Below are positions 25,413 through 34,469 of a stretch of 39,968 nt of DNA, one piece after another. A model generated the notes under the pieces. The model ran no database searches. It was not told the DNA's origin and saw only the letters and a list, made by a program, of their open reading frames with translations. Each line of letters starts with the position of its first letter. Position 1 is the first letter of the stretch. Origin of the DNA: Novacetimonas hansenii JCM 7643 (GTDB lineage Bacteria > Pseudomonadota > Alphaproteobacteria > Acetobacterales > Acetobacteraceae); contig NZ_BANE01000334.1 of NCBI RefSeq assembly GCF_000964405.1, forward strand, positions 1-39,968, read 5' to 3'. The translations under genes were made by a program, and so were the position numbers.

Positions 25413-28007
25413 TTATTCCTCGTCAATTGCCCGTTTGGGCAGAAGTGCTGGCACAAAAACCAGCGTCGCGACCAGCGTGCATGCCAGTGACAGCAGCAGG
25501 AGCCGCCCCATGCTGGCGGTGCCCGGGTGGTGCGACGCGGCGAGTGAACCGAACGCCGTACCGGTTGTCAGGGCGGAAAACAGCACCGCGCGTGCCGTGG
25601 GACTCGACAGCGGCATCTTCACGCCCGCACGCCAGTTCATGACGAAATAGATGTTGAACGACACGCCGACACCCAGCAGCAGGGGCAGGGCGATGATGTT
25701 GGCAAAGTTAAGCTGTTCGGGCACGAACACGATCAGGATGACCGTCATCAGCGCCGACAGCAGCAACGGTGCCAGCACCAGCGCCGAATCCAGCAGGCGG
25801 CGCAGGGCGACCGACAGGATGATGCCGATCATCACGATCGCGGCGCACGCGGCCATGACAAAGGCATGGACCATGGTTGCCGCGCTTTCGACGATGTCGA
25901 TGGCGCTGCCTGCCGCCGTGGGGGCGACCTTCTGGATTTCGCCCACATACCGGTGCAGCGCTGCGTTGCCGGTCATTTCCTTGGTGGGGTGGACCTCCAC
26001 CAGGGCGCGCCCGTCAGGCAGCAGGTAATCGTTGGCAAGGATGGGCGGCACGTCGGAAATGGATACCGGCTTGGCCTGCAGCATGGTGCGCAGCATGTCC
26101 AGTTGCATCGGCAGGAAATGGACCAGTGCCTCGTTGGTGGCAAGGATCGTCTGGTCATCCGCGTGCGACAGACGTGCAAGCGTGGACTGGATCTGGCGCA
26201 GCGGGTCGTTCGGGGCCAGTTTGTCCAGCACGCCGCCAAGGTCCGCCGCCGTTTTTGCCGCCGCTTCACGCAGGGCGTTGGCGTCCGGCGCGGGCTTGGG
26301 ATTGGGGACGATCAGGGTGGGCAGCATGATGTTCGCCGCATCCTGGATCATCGGCAGCTTGGTGGTCTGGTCTGATGGCACCAGCGATCCCAGCCACAGC
26401 GCGTCATGCACCAGTGGCAACTGCGACAGCCTGTCCGACATGGCATGCGCCTGGTCCAGGCTGGGCATCAGCACATCGACGGAATAGGGCGAATATTGCG
26501 GTTCCGACATCAGCATGCCCAGCGTGACCATGCCCTCGGACCTGGGGTTCTTGGTATGCAGCGGGTCGGCGTCGAATGTCAGGGTCGGGATCAGGCCCGC
26601 GCCCAGCAGGGCAAGGCAGGCGAATACGCCCAGGATGGGCTTGCGATGATGGCGGATGCTGATGTCGATGGGCCGTGCGGCGACGAACCCGACCGCCCCA
26701 TGGCCGGAGGTCGGGCGAAAGATCCGCAGCAGCGCAGGCAGCAGCGTCAGCGTGCAGACGAAGGCGAAGATCATGCCAAAACCGGCGATCAGGCCCAGTT
26801 GCGCCACGCCGACAAAGGCGGTGGGCGTAAAGGCAAGGAACCCGGCGGAGGTCGCGGTCGCGGCCACAAGGATCTGGTGCCCGGTTTCGTTTCCGGTCCG
26901 CTCCAGCGCGTCATGCAGGCTTGGCACGCCCCCATCGGGCAGCGACTGTGCGCGGAAACGTACGCAGAACTGGATGGCGAAATCCACTGCGATGCCGACG
27001 AACAGGATGGCGAACGCCACGGAAATCAGGTTCAGCTTGCCCACCGCCAGCGCGGCGAAACCCGTGGTCAGCAACAGGCCAGCCACCAGCGTGATGATGA
27101 TCGGTGCGATCAGCCGCCACGTATGGACCGCAAGCACCAGCCACAGCGTCACCAGCACCAGCGACCCCAGCAGGCCCGCGACCATACCTTCGGCCACAGT
27201 GGCGAATTCCTCGTCCGCGATCTGGATGTCGCCGGTGATATGGATGTGCGCGCGCCCGGACTTGACGAATGGCAGGTCACGCGCGGCGTCACGCATGGCG
27301 TCGGCGGCGGCGCCACCGGGTTGGAACGAATCGTAATCAAGCTTGGGCTGTGTCACGACGAACTGGTACTTGCCGCCAAGGTCGGCAAGGTCGCCCGCAA
27401 GCAGACGCTCCCACGACATCGTCTCTGGATGGCCCTGCGCGGCATGCTCCAGCGTGGTGGCAAAGCCCGAGAGCGCGGACTGGAACCCTTTGAGGTCGCC
27501 TTCACCATGCTCGATACCCAGTGCGATCATCGACAGGGCACCGAACAGGCCGCGTCCCGACGGGTCCGCTGCAAGCTGCCCCAGGAAGGGTTGCGCGGTG
27601 ATCGTGGTATCCAGCACCCGGTCCAGCGCCTTGGGGTCAAGGAACATCAGCCCGTTGCGTACAAGGTAGGGATCGGTCTGCGGGGTGGTGACGTAATTGA
27701 AATGTACGTGGTCGTTCTTCAGCCGCGCGGCAAGGTCTATGGCGGTCTGCTGCGCCTCTTCGGGCAGGACCGCGTCGATCACCGCGACAAGCTGGTCCTG
27801 TTTTTGCGGGAACAGCCGCCCCATTTCATCCGAACGCTGTTTCCATGGCAGGTCGGATGAAAACATCATGCCCGTGTCGGTGGTGACGCCCAGTTGCGTA
27901 TAGCTTGCAAAGACTGCCCCCCCGACCAGAATGGCAAAGGCCAGGACCACCGTAATGGCCCGGTTGGAACAGAACGCGACAAGACGCCCAAGGGGTACCG
28001 ATAGCAT
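25413..28007 (-). CDS. hpnN: Hopanoid-associated RND transporter HpnN
   Basis: This inner-membrane MMPL/RND-type protein moves hopanoids toward the outer membrane in bacteria where it has been studied. The 864-residue protein has an N-terminal helix (about 17-37), a large periplasmic loop, and a first helix bundle (about 275-420) containing AILFVGIAVDFAIQFCVRFRA. A second periplasmic domain and a second bundle near 710-860 follow, with LPLLLGVGVSFNIYFVMNW. This two-fold layout and the overall length fit HpnN rather than a drug pump. It lies 233 bp downstream of hpnL on the same strand, supporting the hopanoid assignment. The squalene-hopene cyclase genes are elsewhere. The 3' end abuts a dispersed repeat. 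Confidence 0.9.
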   Translation of the reverse strand: MLSVPLGRLVAFCSNRAITVVLAFAILVGGAVFASYTQLGVTTDTGMMFSSDLPWKQRSDEMGRLFPQKQDQLVAVIDAVLPEEAQQTAIDLAARLKNDHVHFNYVTTPQTDPYLVRNGLMFLDPKALDRVLDTTITAQPFLGQLAADPSGRGLFGALSMIALGIEHGEGDLKGFQSALSGFATTLEHAAQGHPETMSWERLLAGDLADLGGKYQFVVTQPKLDYDSFQPGGAAADAMRDAARDLPFVKSGRAHIHITGDIQIADEEFATVAEGMVAGLLGSLVLVTLWLVLAVHTWRLIAPIIITLVAGLLLTTGFAALAVGKLNLISVAFAILFVGIAVDFAIQFCVRFRAQSLPDGGVPSLHDALERTGNETGHQILVAATATSAGFLAFTPTAFVGVAQLGLIAGFGMIFAFVCTLTLLPALLRIFRPTSGHGAVGFVAARPIDISIRHHRKPILGVFACLALLGAGLIPTLTFDADPLHTKNPRSEGMVTLGMLMSEPQYSPYSVDVLMPSLDQAHAMSDRLSQLPLVHDALWLGSLVPSDQTTKLPMIQDAANIMLPTLIVPNPKPAPDANALREAAAKTAADLGGVLDKLAPNDPLRQIQSTLARLSHADDQTILATNEALVHFLPMQLDMLRTMLQAKPVSISDVPPILANDYLLPDGRALVEVHPTKEMTGNAALHRYVGEIQKVAPTAAGSAIDIVESAATMVHAFVMAACAAIVMIGIILSVALRRLLDSALVLAPLLLSALMTVILIVFVPEQLNFANIIALPLLLGVGVSFNIYFVMNWRAGVKMPLSSPTARAVLFSALTTGTAFGSLAASHHPGTASMGRLLLLSLACTLVATLVFVPALLPKRAIDEE

Positions 28008-28240
28008 GACGAGTTATTCAGCCCTTCAGAAACCGTTGCCGATGCGTATTTCGTCCTGGCACCGGGTGGAAGAGCCTCGGTTTGGCCCATGAAGCACGTG
28101 TGATGCAAGGCGGTTCTTTGTTACCGTGGCCGCCATCCGTGTCATGAACATGGCGGTGTGACGCACGTAATGGTGGCCTGGGCTTTTGTCATGCCCCCGC
28201 GCCGCCCCCGCCAGAGGCGGCGGCCCGCCGGATGACGCCA

Positions 28241-29257
28241 TTATGACTGTTCGGGAATCTCTTTTCCCCGTGCGGGGTTTTTCGTATTCGTGGGGATAAT
28301 CCAGTGCAGCTCCATCCATTGCCATCCCATCAGAGACGGCAGGCCCCATGCGATCTCACGCAATCGTTTGATCAGTGACAGCGCAATGGCCACCTGTGGT
28401 GACACCCCGAACAGGCCGGCGATGATGATATACCCGCCTTCGGATACACCAAGCGCGCCGGGCACGGCAAAGCCGGCGGATTTCGCCGCCTGTCCCACGC
28501 TCTCGATCACCAGGCACTGCCCCAGTGACAGCGGGTGGCCCACGCCGTGCATGATGATGCTGACCTCAAACGTGCCCAGTGACCATCCCAGCAGTTGCAG
28601 CGCCCCCGCGCGAAGCGCGCTTGACCGTGTTTTGTACAGCGTGATGATTTCATGATGCAGGCCGCGGATATCCTCCATCCCGCCCCAGCCAAGATGCGAT
28701 GCGATGCGCATCAGCAGCCCCTCGATCAGGGAAACCGCGCCCAGATACTGGCTGCCAAGGAATACCGCGCCAAGCAGCAGGGCAGCGCCCGCGCTTTCCA
28801 TCAGTTCGTCCGTCACGGCGGAACGGTTGACGAGGCAGAACAGGGCCCCCAGCCCGATAAGCGTGAATGTCACCTGGCTGAGCAGTTCGATCGTCAGGTC
28901 GCAGATGGTCGAGGCCGCCGCACGGCGCAGGCCCACCCCATGACGGCGTGACAGCAGGCGTGCGGTAATGACCTCGCCCCCTACCTGCGCCACCGGCAGC
29001 AGGTTGTTGATCCCCTCGCGCGCGCAGCGCAGGACAAGGAAATCACCCAGCGGCAGGGGGCGACGATGGCTTTCGGCAAGGATCTTCCACGCCAGGGCGG
29101 AGGCGCAGACCTGTGTGGCGTGAAAGATGATGACGGCGGCAAGGCTCCACCCGCCCGTGGCGATCAGGGCAAGGATGTCATGCAGGCCGAAACGGGAGAG
29201 CATCCATACCGTCAGCCCGATCCCGAATGTCCCGGCGATGAAAGTGATCAGCCTCAT
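28241..29257 (-). CDS. hpnL: HpnL-like membrane protein (hopanoid-associated, LPG synthase TM family)
   Basis: The 338-residue integral membrane protein has about eight hydrophobic helices and belongs to the lysylphosphatidylglycerol synthase/flippase TM superfamily (UPF0104-like). The segment GINNLLPVAQVGGEVITARLL (about 84-104) and the late KSAGFAVPGALGVSEGGYIIIAGLFG (about 262-287) are the conserved parts. HpnL proteins share this form and often sit in hopanoid gene clusters. The position directly before hpnN makes that identity likely. The biochemical role is not established. The start at 29257 has GGGGACGG just upstream. It follows ribH by 71 bp on the same strand, so read-through from the riboflavin operon is possible. 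Confidence 0.82.
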   Translation of the reverse strand: MRLITFIAGTFGIGLTVWMLSRFGLHDILALIATGGWSLAAVIIFHATQVCASALAWKILAESHRRPLPLGDFLVLRCAREGINNLLPVAQVGGEVITARLLSRRHGVGLRRAAASTICDLTIELLSQVTFTLIGLGALFCLVNRSAVTDELMESAGAALLLGAVFLGSQYLGAVSLIEGLLMRIASHLGWGGMEDIRGLHHEIITLYKTRSSALRAGALQLLGWSLGTFEVSIIMHGVGHPLSLGQCLVIESVGQAAKSAGFAVPGALGVSEGGYIIIAGLFGVSPQVAIALSLIKRLREIAWGLPSLMGWQWMELHWIIPTNTKNPARGKEIPEQS

Positions 29258-29328
29258 CCGCCGTCCCCTTGTCGCGCGCCGTTGTCCATGTCGCGCGCGG
29301 GGCCGCCGCGCGCGAAGATGCTACGACC

Positions 29329-29814
29329 TTAACAGCCTCTTATTTTCTGTATCAATGCAAGACTTTCGACACAGGCAGCCACGGCCTCGCGTCCCTTGTT
29401 ATGCACGTCGTCACGCGAACGCACGATCGCCTGTTGGTCGGTATAGGTTGTCACCACCCCGAACGCGACCGGTACTTCTGTTGACAGCGATGCCTGCATC
29501 AGGCCGACAGCAGCGCCAAGGCTGATGAATTCGAAATGCGCGGTTTCACCCTTGATGACGCAGCCAAGGCAGACAACCCCGTCGTAACGTCCGGTTTTCG
29601 CCAGCGTCTGCGCCAGCAGCGGCAGTTCGTACGCACCGGGGGCATACATGACATCGTCATCGCGCATGGCAATATCATGTTCACGCAGCCACGCCAGCGC
29701 GCCGTCACGCAGGCCATGCGTCACATTTTCATTGAACCGGCTGACCACGATGGCAAGGCGTGGCGGATGTGCGAAGGTCAGGTCCACGGTGGTGGAGGGA
29801 ATGTTTGTACTCAT
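29329..29814 (-). CDS. ribH: 6,7-dimethyl-8-ribityllumazine synthase
   Basis: The enzyme condenses 5-amino-6-ribitylaminouracil with 3,4-dihydroxy-2-butanone 4-phosphate, the penultimate step of riboflavin synthesis. The 161-residue protein has SRFNENVT (25-32) for substrate binding, the PGAYELPLLAQ stretch (59-69), and CVIKGETAHFEFI (85-97) with the catalytic His at 93. PVAFGVVTTYTDQQAIVRS follows. It is the fourth rib gene of the operon, 24 bp after ribBA, and its two substrates come from the operon's other enzymes. Confidence 0.97.
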   Translation of the reverse strand: MSTNIPSTTVDLTFAHPPRLAIVVSRFNENVTHGLRDGALAWLREHDIAMRDDDVMYAPGAYELPLLAQTLAKTGRYDGVVCLGCVIKGETAHFEFISLGAAVGLMQASLSTEVPVAFGVVTTYTDQQAIVRSRDDVHNKGREAVAACVESLALIQKIRGC

Positions 29815-29838
29815 GGGAACAGGTTCCTGAAGGGGCCT

Positions 29839-31122
29839 TTATTCCGCGACCGGGGCAGTCACGGGCAGGCAGAGCTTATGGCCCATGCGGGTGCGCTTGG
29901 CATCCAGATAGGCACGGTTGAAGGGGTTGGGCGCGATGTCGAGCGCCACGCGGTGACGCACGGTAAAGCCGCGCTGCGTCAGGGCGCTGACCTTGTCTGG
30001 ATTGTTGGTCATCAGGTCCAGTGTCCCGATTCCCAGCGCACGCAGGATGTCGGCCGCCACGTTCCAGTCGCGTGTATCCGTGTCGAAGCCAAGGCGGTGG
30101 TTCGCATCCACGGTGTCGAGTCCCATGTCCTGCAGTGCATAGGCGCGGATTTTGTTCGCCAGCCCGATGCCGCGTCCCTCGTGCCCCTGCAGGTACACCA
30201 GCACGCCGGCATCCGCGCGGTCGATCCGTTCCAGCGCCGCCTGAAGCTGCGCCCCGCAATCGCAGCGCAGCGAACCAAGCGCATCGCCCGTGACGCATTC
30301 GGAATGCAGCCGCACCAACGGCACGCATCCCGCCGCGTCCGGCTGGCCCTTGACCATTGCCACATGTTCCGTGCCATCGGGCGCGCGGAAGGCATGGATA
30401 ATCATGTCCTCCCCGCCAAAGCGACTCGGCAGCTTTGCCTGCGCCACCTGTTCGACGCGGGGCAGGGGCGTATCGGTTCCGTCCGGTGTGGCGGCCGCGT
30501 CGGCCCGTGCGCGCAGCCACGCCGCAAGTTCGGCGATGGAAAGGATCGGCAGCCCGTGCCTTTCGGCATAGGGGCGCAGGTCGTCCATGCGCGACATGGT
30601 GCCGTCATCGTTCGTAATTTCGCAGATCACGGCGGCAGGCATCAGCCCGGCAAGGCGTGCGAGGTCCACCGATGCCTCGGTATGGCCATCACGTTCCAGC
30701 GTTCCACCCGGCTTGGCGCGCAGGGGAAAGATATGCCCGGGGGAGACAAGGTCCGACGGCCGTGCATCCGGGGCCACGGCGGCAAGGATGGTGCGTGCGC
30801 GGTCGGCGGCTGAAATGCCGGTGGTCACGCCCTCGCGCGCCTCGATGGAGACGGTGAACGCCGTGCCGCGCGGGCAGGTATTGACCTGCGTCATCATCGG
30901 CAGGCCAAGCTGTGTGATCAGGGCGGGGGCAAGTGGCATGCACACCAGGCCACGGGCATGGGTGATCATGAAATTGATCGCCTCTGGCGTGACGAGTTCC
31001 GCCGCCATCACAAGGTCGCCCTCGTTCTCGCGGTCTTCATCATCGACAAGGATGACCATTCCGCCACGCCGTATGGTCGCGACCGCGTGTTCCAGCCGGG
31101 GGGGCATCAACGGTACTGGCAT
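29839..31122 (-). CDS. ribBA: Bifunctional 3,4-dihydroxy-2-butanone-4-phosphate synthase / GTP cyclohydrolase II
   Basis: The protein supplies both branch precursors of riboflavin: DHBP from ribulose-5-phosphate and diaminopyrimidinone from GTP. It has 427 residues. The N-terminal RibB domain (about 8-205) has VDDEDRENEGDL (26-37) and the HTEASVDLARLAG segment. The C-terminal RibA domain (about 225-420) has LVRLHSECVTGDALGSLRCDCGAQL, with the three zinc-binding Cys, and GHEGRGIGLANKI. Both halves look intact. I chose the ATG at 31122 because GGAGACATT precedes it; it overlaps the end of ribE by 16 bp. The internal ATG at 31107, overlapping the ribE stop as ATGA, is an alternative. Confidence 0.95.
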   Translation of the reverse strand: MPVPLMPPRLEHAVATIRRGGMVILVDDEDRENEGDLVMAAELVTPEAINFMITHARGLVCMPLAPALITQLGLPMMTQVNTCPRGTAFTVSIEAREGVTTGISAADRARTILAAVAPDARPSDLVSPGHIFPLRAKPGGTLERDGHTEASVDLARLAGLMPAAVICEITNDDGTMSRMDDLRPYAERHGLPILSIAELAAWLRARADAAATPDGTDTPLPRVEQVAQAKLPSRFGGEDMIIHAFRAPDGTEHVAMVKGQPDAAGCVPLVRLHSECVTGDALGSLRCDCGAQLQAALERIDRADAGVLVYLQGHEGRGIGLANKIRAYALQDMGLDTVDANHRLGFDTDTRDWNVAADILRALGIGTLDLMTNNPDKVSALTQRGFTVRHRVALDIAPNPFNRAYLDAKRTRMGHKLCLPVTAPVAE

Positions 31123-31721
31123 AATGTCTCCACGTATTTTGCGATGACATCCACTTCCACGTTCACGTCCGCGCCGGGCGTCAGTGTGCCCAGCGTCGTG
31201 TGTTCCCATGTATGGGGGATGATCATGAGTTCGATGCGAAAGGCGTCCGGCCCTGCGTCTTCGCCCGGTGCGCCGACGGCGTTGAGGGTCAGGCTGATGC
31301 CGTCAAGGGTGATCGACCCCTTGTCCACGAGATAACGGCGCAGGCGCACGGGGACGGCGAATGCGATATGACGCGCCTCCCCTTCGGGTGTGACCGACAG
31401 CAGGCGGGCGGTGGCGTCCACGTGGCCCTGCACGATATGGCCCGACAGGCGGGTGGCAGGTGTCACCGCGCGTTCCAGGTTGACGCGACGCCCCGGCGCA
31501 AGCTGGCGCAGCGATGTACATTCCAGCGTCTCCGGGCTGATGAAGAACGTGGCGTTACCTGCCGTGTCGAATGCCGTCACCGTCAGGCACACGCCATTGA
31601 CCGCGATGCTTTCGCCCAGCGACAGGTCCGTGATCCCGGTCGCCACCTGCACCTCAAGGTCGCGTTCGCCCCGCTGTGTGGTGGTGATGGTGCCCAGATG
31701 CTCTATGATCCCTGAAAACAT
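31107..31721 (-). CDS. ribE: Riboflavin synthase, alpha chain
   Basis: The enzyme dismutates two molecules of 6,7-dimethyl-8-ribityllumazine into riboflavin. The 204-residue protein starts with the invariant MFSGIIEHLG and consists of two lumazine-binding barrels. The first carries GESIAVNGVCLTV and the second GHIVQGHVDATARLL with GSITLDGISLTL. An AAAGGAG ribosome binding site precedes the ATG at 31721. Its start lies inside the end of ribD (19 bp overlap) and its end overlaps ribBA, so the operon is tightly packed. Confidence 0.97.
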   Translation of the reverse strand: MFSGIIEHLGTITTTQRGERDLEVQVATGITDLSLGESIAVNGVCLTVTAFDTAGNATFFISPETLECTSLRQLAPGRRVNLERAVTPATRLSGHIVQGHVDATARLLSVTPEGEARHIAFAVPVRLRRYLVDKGSITLDGISLTLNAVGAPGEDAGPDAFRIELMIIPHTWEHTTLGTLTPGADVNVEVDVIAKYVETLCQYR

Positions 31722-32797
31722 GTCGCTCCTTTCGGGATATCCAGTTCGGGGAACAGGCACAGCGGCGTGTCCCCGCCCGTGCGTACGCTGACCTCCATGG
31801 CCTCCGTCCCGTCGGGGCAGACCGTAACCGTCAGCCAGTCATCCCATGTTGCATGTTCACGTATTGCCGACAGCAGGCCCGGCCCGGCCTCCACCAGCGC
31901 CCACATCGCCCCGGCCCGGCCCAGCAGGTCCGGCAGGTGGCGGATGTCGGTGCAGGTCCGCACATCGAACCCGCGCGCGCGGGCCTGCGTGGCATACTGT
32001 TCATCGACCTGCCCGCGTGTGGTGCATATCACCAGCAGTCGTGACGCGCGGCCCGGATGGTCGGGTACGCGCCGGACATCGAGTCCCGGGCGGTCCGCCG
32101 TGATCGTGCCGGTGGCGGTGACGACCGCATCCGTCGCGCGGCGCAGGCGGTGTGCAAGGTCGAGTGCTGTGGCGGAGGTAAAGGTCGTGCGTCCGGCGGG
32201 CGGGCGCATGGACCCCGTGGCGTCAACGGCCTGTTTGACCGTGACCCATGCGCGGCCCGTGCGTGCCAGATGGGCAAAGGGCGTAATCAGGCCCCGGCAC
32301 AGCCGGGCCAGTTCTGCTGCGTCATATGTGCCCATATCGGACAGGAGGCGTACATCGCACCCGTGGTCACGCAGGAAATCCGCCCCGCCACCCGCGACAT
32401 TGGGGTTGGGGTCCGTCGCCCCGATCCAGACGGTGCGGATGGGGGTATGCATGATGGCCTGCGAACACGGGCCGGTGCGCCCGGTGTGGTTGCACGGCTC
32501 CAGCGTCACGACGATGGTATGGGCACGTTCGATCAGGCCGCGTTCACGGCACAGGGCGATGGCCCGTGCCTCCGCATGGGGGGTGCCCGCGCGGTGATGC
32601 GCGCCAGTGCACAGGATCGTTCCCGCAGCGTCGAGGATCGCGCAGCCCACGGGCGGGTTGGGGGCGGTCGCGCCGACATGGCGCACCGCGTCCGCCACCG
32701 CCGCGCGGAAGGCCCGTTCGATATGGGGGGGAAGCCCGCCTGCCCTTGTCCCCGTGCGTGCATGTCCAGCCGACATGTCCACGACGATACTCTCCAT
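31703..32797 (-). CDS. ribD: Bifunctional diaminohydroxyphosphoribosylaminopyrimidine deaminase / uracil reductase
   Basis: The protein performs the second and third steps from GTP to riboflavin: deamination of the pyrimidine ring and NADPH reduction of the ribose side chain. The 364-residue protein has a cytidine-deaminase-like N-terminal domain (about 25-165) with zinc site HAEARAI and LEPCNHTGRTGPCSQAI. The C-terminal reductase domain (about 185-350) has VTVKQAVDATG and DAVVTATGTITADRP. It is the first gene after an FMN riboswitch. Start choice is uncertain: M1 (32797) or M8 (32776). Neither has a strong ribosome binding site, which fits riboswitch control of translation initiation. Confidence 0.93.
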   Translation of the reverse strand: MESIVVDMSAGHARTGTRAGGLPPHIERAFRAAVADAVRHVGATAPNPPVGCAILDAAGTILCTGAHHRAGTPHAEARAIALCRERGLIERAHTIVVTLEPCNHTGRTGPCSQAIMHTPIRTVWIGATDPNPNVAGGGADFLRDHGCDVRLLSDMGTYDAAELARLCRGLITPFAHLARTGRAWVTVKQAVDATGSMRPPAGRTTFTSATALDLAHRLRRATDAVVTATGTITADRPGLDVRRVPDHPGRASRLLVICTTRGQVDEQYATQARARGFDVRTCTDIRHLPDLLGRAGAMWALVEAGPGLLSAIREHATWDDWLTVTVCPDGTEAMEVSVRTGGDTPLCLFPELDIPKGATCFQGS

Positions 32798-32877
32798 CCA
32801 CTATGCGGACGGACCCAGGGCGCACGACGCCTGCATGCCGCACCCGTTAACGGGTACGGACATCCTGACATGCGTTC

Positions 32878-33032
32878 GTTCTCTATCATCCGGACTGTAA
32901 CCGTCGGTTCCGGGGTCTCACCGGATCTGCTGACCCTGTCGGCTGATGCCGCCAGGCGCTCGCGGACTGATGGCGGGACTGTTACGCCCCGTCAAACACC
33001 GCCGGTGGGGAATTGCACCCCGCCCCGAGAAC
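32878..33032 (-). ncRNA. FMN riboswitch (RFN element)
   Basis: The minus strand contains the conserved RFN blocks in order: GTTCTCGGGGCGGGGTG, then AATTCCCCACCGGCGGT, a variable hairpin, CAGTCCGCGAGCG, GCAGATCCGGTGA, CCGGAACCGACGGTTACAG and TCCGGATGATAGAGAAC. The P1 closing stem is GTTCTC/GAGAAC. This aptamer binds FMN and shuts off downstream riboflavin genes. It ends about 80 bases before the ribD start. The 14-base palindrome ACCCGTTAACGGGT at 32842-32855 in that gap may form part of the expression platform. No strong intrinsic terminator is visible, so translational control or Rho-dependent control is more likely. Confidence 0.96.
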
Positions 33033-33072
33033 GTCTGCGGGCCGGTTCCCATGAACCGACCCATCAACTTGG

Positions 33073-33100
33073 CCTATAGTTTGGGAAGAATGACAGGCAA
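33073..33100 (-). promoter_or_regulatory. Predicted sigma-70 promoter of the rib operon
   Basis: On the minus strand TTGCCT (33095-33100) and TATAGG (33073-33078) are separated by 16 bases, about 40 bases upstream of the FMN riboswitch. Position and spacing fit a housekeeping promoter driving the riboswitch-ribD-ribE-ribBA-ribH transcript. This is a pattern-based call only. Confidence 0.45.
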
Positions 33101-33244
33101 TTGCAAGCCCTGTCCCCGATCACATTCCCCAAGAGGCGTTTTCACACGGATTCACCCGGACCTGCTGTCGTGAAACCCACCCCACAGGCATGCCCCTTTG
33201 CCGCCATGGGGCAGAGGCGGTGCAAGATCCCCCACCGTGCCTTG

Positions 33245-34171
33245 CTATCCTTCTTTTCCCTGTATCTTCGCTTCCTGCCTCTCTGCGTGTCGGCGCATTG
33301 GGTGGAACAGGGAGGGGACACGCCCATGGTGGCCGAAATTGACCAGACGCGCTTCTTCCACCTCCAGATGACCGAACAGGCGCATACGGATCGCCAGCAC
33401 AGACAGGGATGCGCCCACGAACGGCCCGATGGCATAGATCCAGAAAGACGTCCATTGTCCCGAAAACAGGGCGGGCGCAAAACTGCGCGCCAGATTGGAA
33501 CTGTTGCCCGACAGCCATGCGGAGACGGGATTGAGCAAGAGGAAGAACAGGCCCCCCGCCCATGGCGTCAGTTCCTTGAAACGCGGATGCCCCGCCAGCC
33601 CGTAAAGCATGAGGATCAGCAGCGCCGTCAGCACCAGTTCCGTCATCAGCGGCCACATGATGGAGACATGGGGCGCAGGCACCGTTGCCGCGTATCCCGC
33701 TGTCGTCACCAGATGCCCCCATGACGGGAACAGTACTGCCGCGTATGCCAGAAGCCATGTGCCAAGGCATGCGCCAACCATCTGTGCGATGACATAACCG
33801 CACAGGTCCACCCACCCCAGCTTTCCCGACAGGGCAAATGCCAGGGAGACCGACGGGTTCACATGCGCGCCGCTGACCCTGCCAAACGGGGTCATGGCCG
33901 CGACCGTGCCCGACAGGCCGAAAAACAGGCCGCACAATGCAATCTGGATGATCGGATGGGGGGCAAGGAATGCCCCCACCGCACCCTGTGGCGCCGTCAG
34001 GACCGCGACCGAGATGACGCCGCATATCATCAGGGTCGCGGTGGCCACCATTTCACACCCATACAATGTCCAGTGCAGGGGATGGTCGGGGTGGGCCGCA
34101 CCTGACAGGGGGCGGTCCTCCTGTGTGTGGGGGGCTGTCGCGGGGGATGATGAAGCAGGAAGGGTGTTCAT
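33245..34171 (-). CDS. Aquaporin/glycerol-facilitator (MIP) family channel
   Basis: This inner-membrane channel protein has 308 residues and about six helices between residues 35 and 265. The first pore loop is SGAHVNPSVSLAFAL (NPS at 105-107) and the second is GNSSNLARSFAPALF (NLA at 226-228, with the selectivity-filter Arg at 229). Both NPA boxes are thus variant. Glycerol, water or another small neutral solute is possible, and the sequence does not decide. The ATG at 34171 has GAAGGCGG just upstream, better than the ATG at 34186. There is a hydrophilic N-terminal extension (about 30 residues) and a basic C-terminal tail of about 40 residues beyond the last helix. Confidence 0.88.
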   Translation of the reverse strand: MNTLPASSSPATAPHTQEDRPLSGAAHPDHPLHWTLYGCEMVATATLMICGVISVAVLTAPQGAVGAFLAPHPIIQIALCGLFFGLSGTVAAMTPFGRVSGAHVNPSVSLAFALSGKLGWVDLCGYVIAQMVGACLGTWLLAYAAVLFPSWGHLVTTAGYAATVPAPHVSIMWPLMTELVLTALLILMLYGLAGHPRFKELTPWAGGLFFLLLNPVSAWLSGNSSNLARSFAPALFSGQWTSFWIYAIGPFVGASLSVLAIRMRLFGHLEVEEARLVNFGHHGRVPSLFHPMRRHAERQEAKIQGKEG

Positions 34172-34469
34172 GCCGCCTTCTTCCATGGCTGTGACAGGGC
34201 TGTACCCCGGAAAATGGGCGTAGGCCCCTTGTCTACAGGAAGAAATGTTATGAAATATATATAATCATGTGAATATAAGATGCTGAATCCAATAATAATT
34301 AAATAACAGTTCTTCTTATTTTTATTGATGAGGCAACATGCTGCAAAGTGTATGCGAAAAAAAACACTTTCATGGCATGAAATACTCGTGCGCGGCCATA
34401 TCCATCTGTGGCTGTTGTCACGATGCGATGATGTTCTTGTATCTGCTTTAGGGACTGCGTGCCGGAACG

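Noticed and set aside
26406-27860. Plus-strand frame of 484 codons
   Set aside because: It is antisense to hpnN. The translation is rich in Arg, Gln, Gly and His with no hydrophobic or domain structure.
28195-28232. GC-rich inverted repeat after hpnL as a terminator
   Set aside because: GCCGCC/GGCGGC symmetry is present, but no T-run follows in the direction of hpnL, and such sequences arise easily at this GC content.
29536-30813. Plus-strand frame of 425 codons
   Set aside because: It is antisense to ribH and ribBA, both unmistakable.
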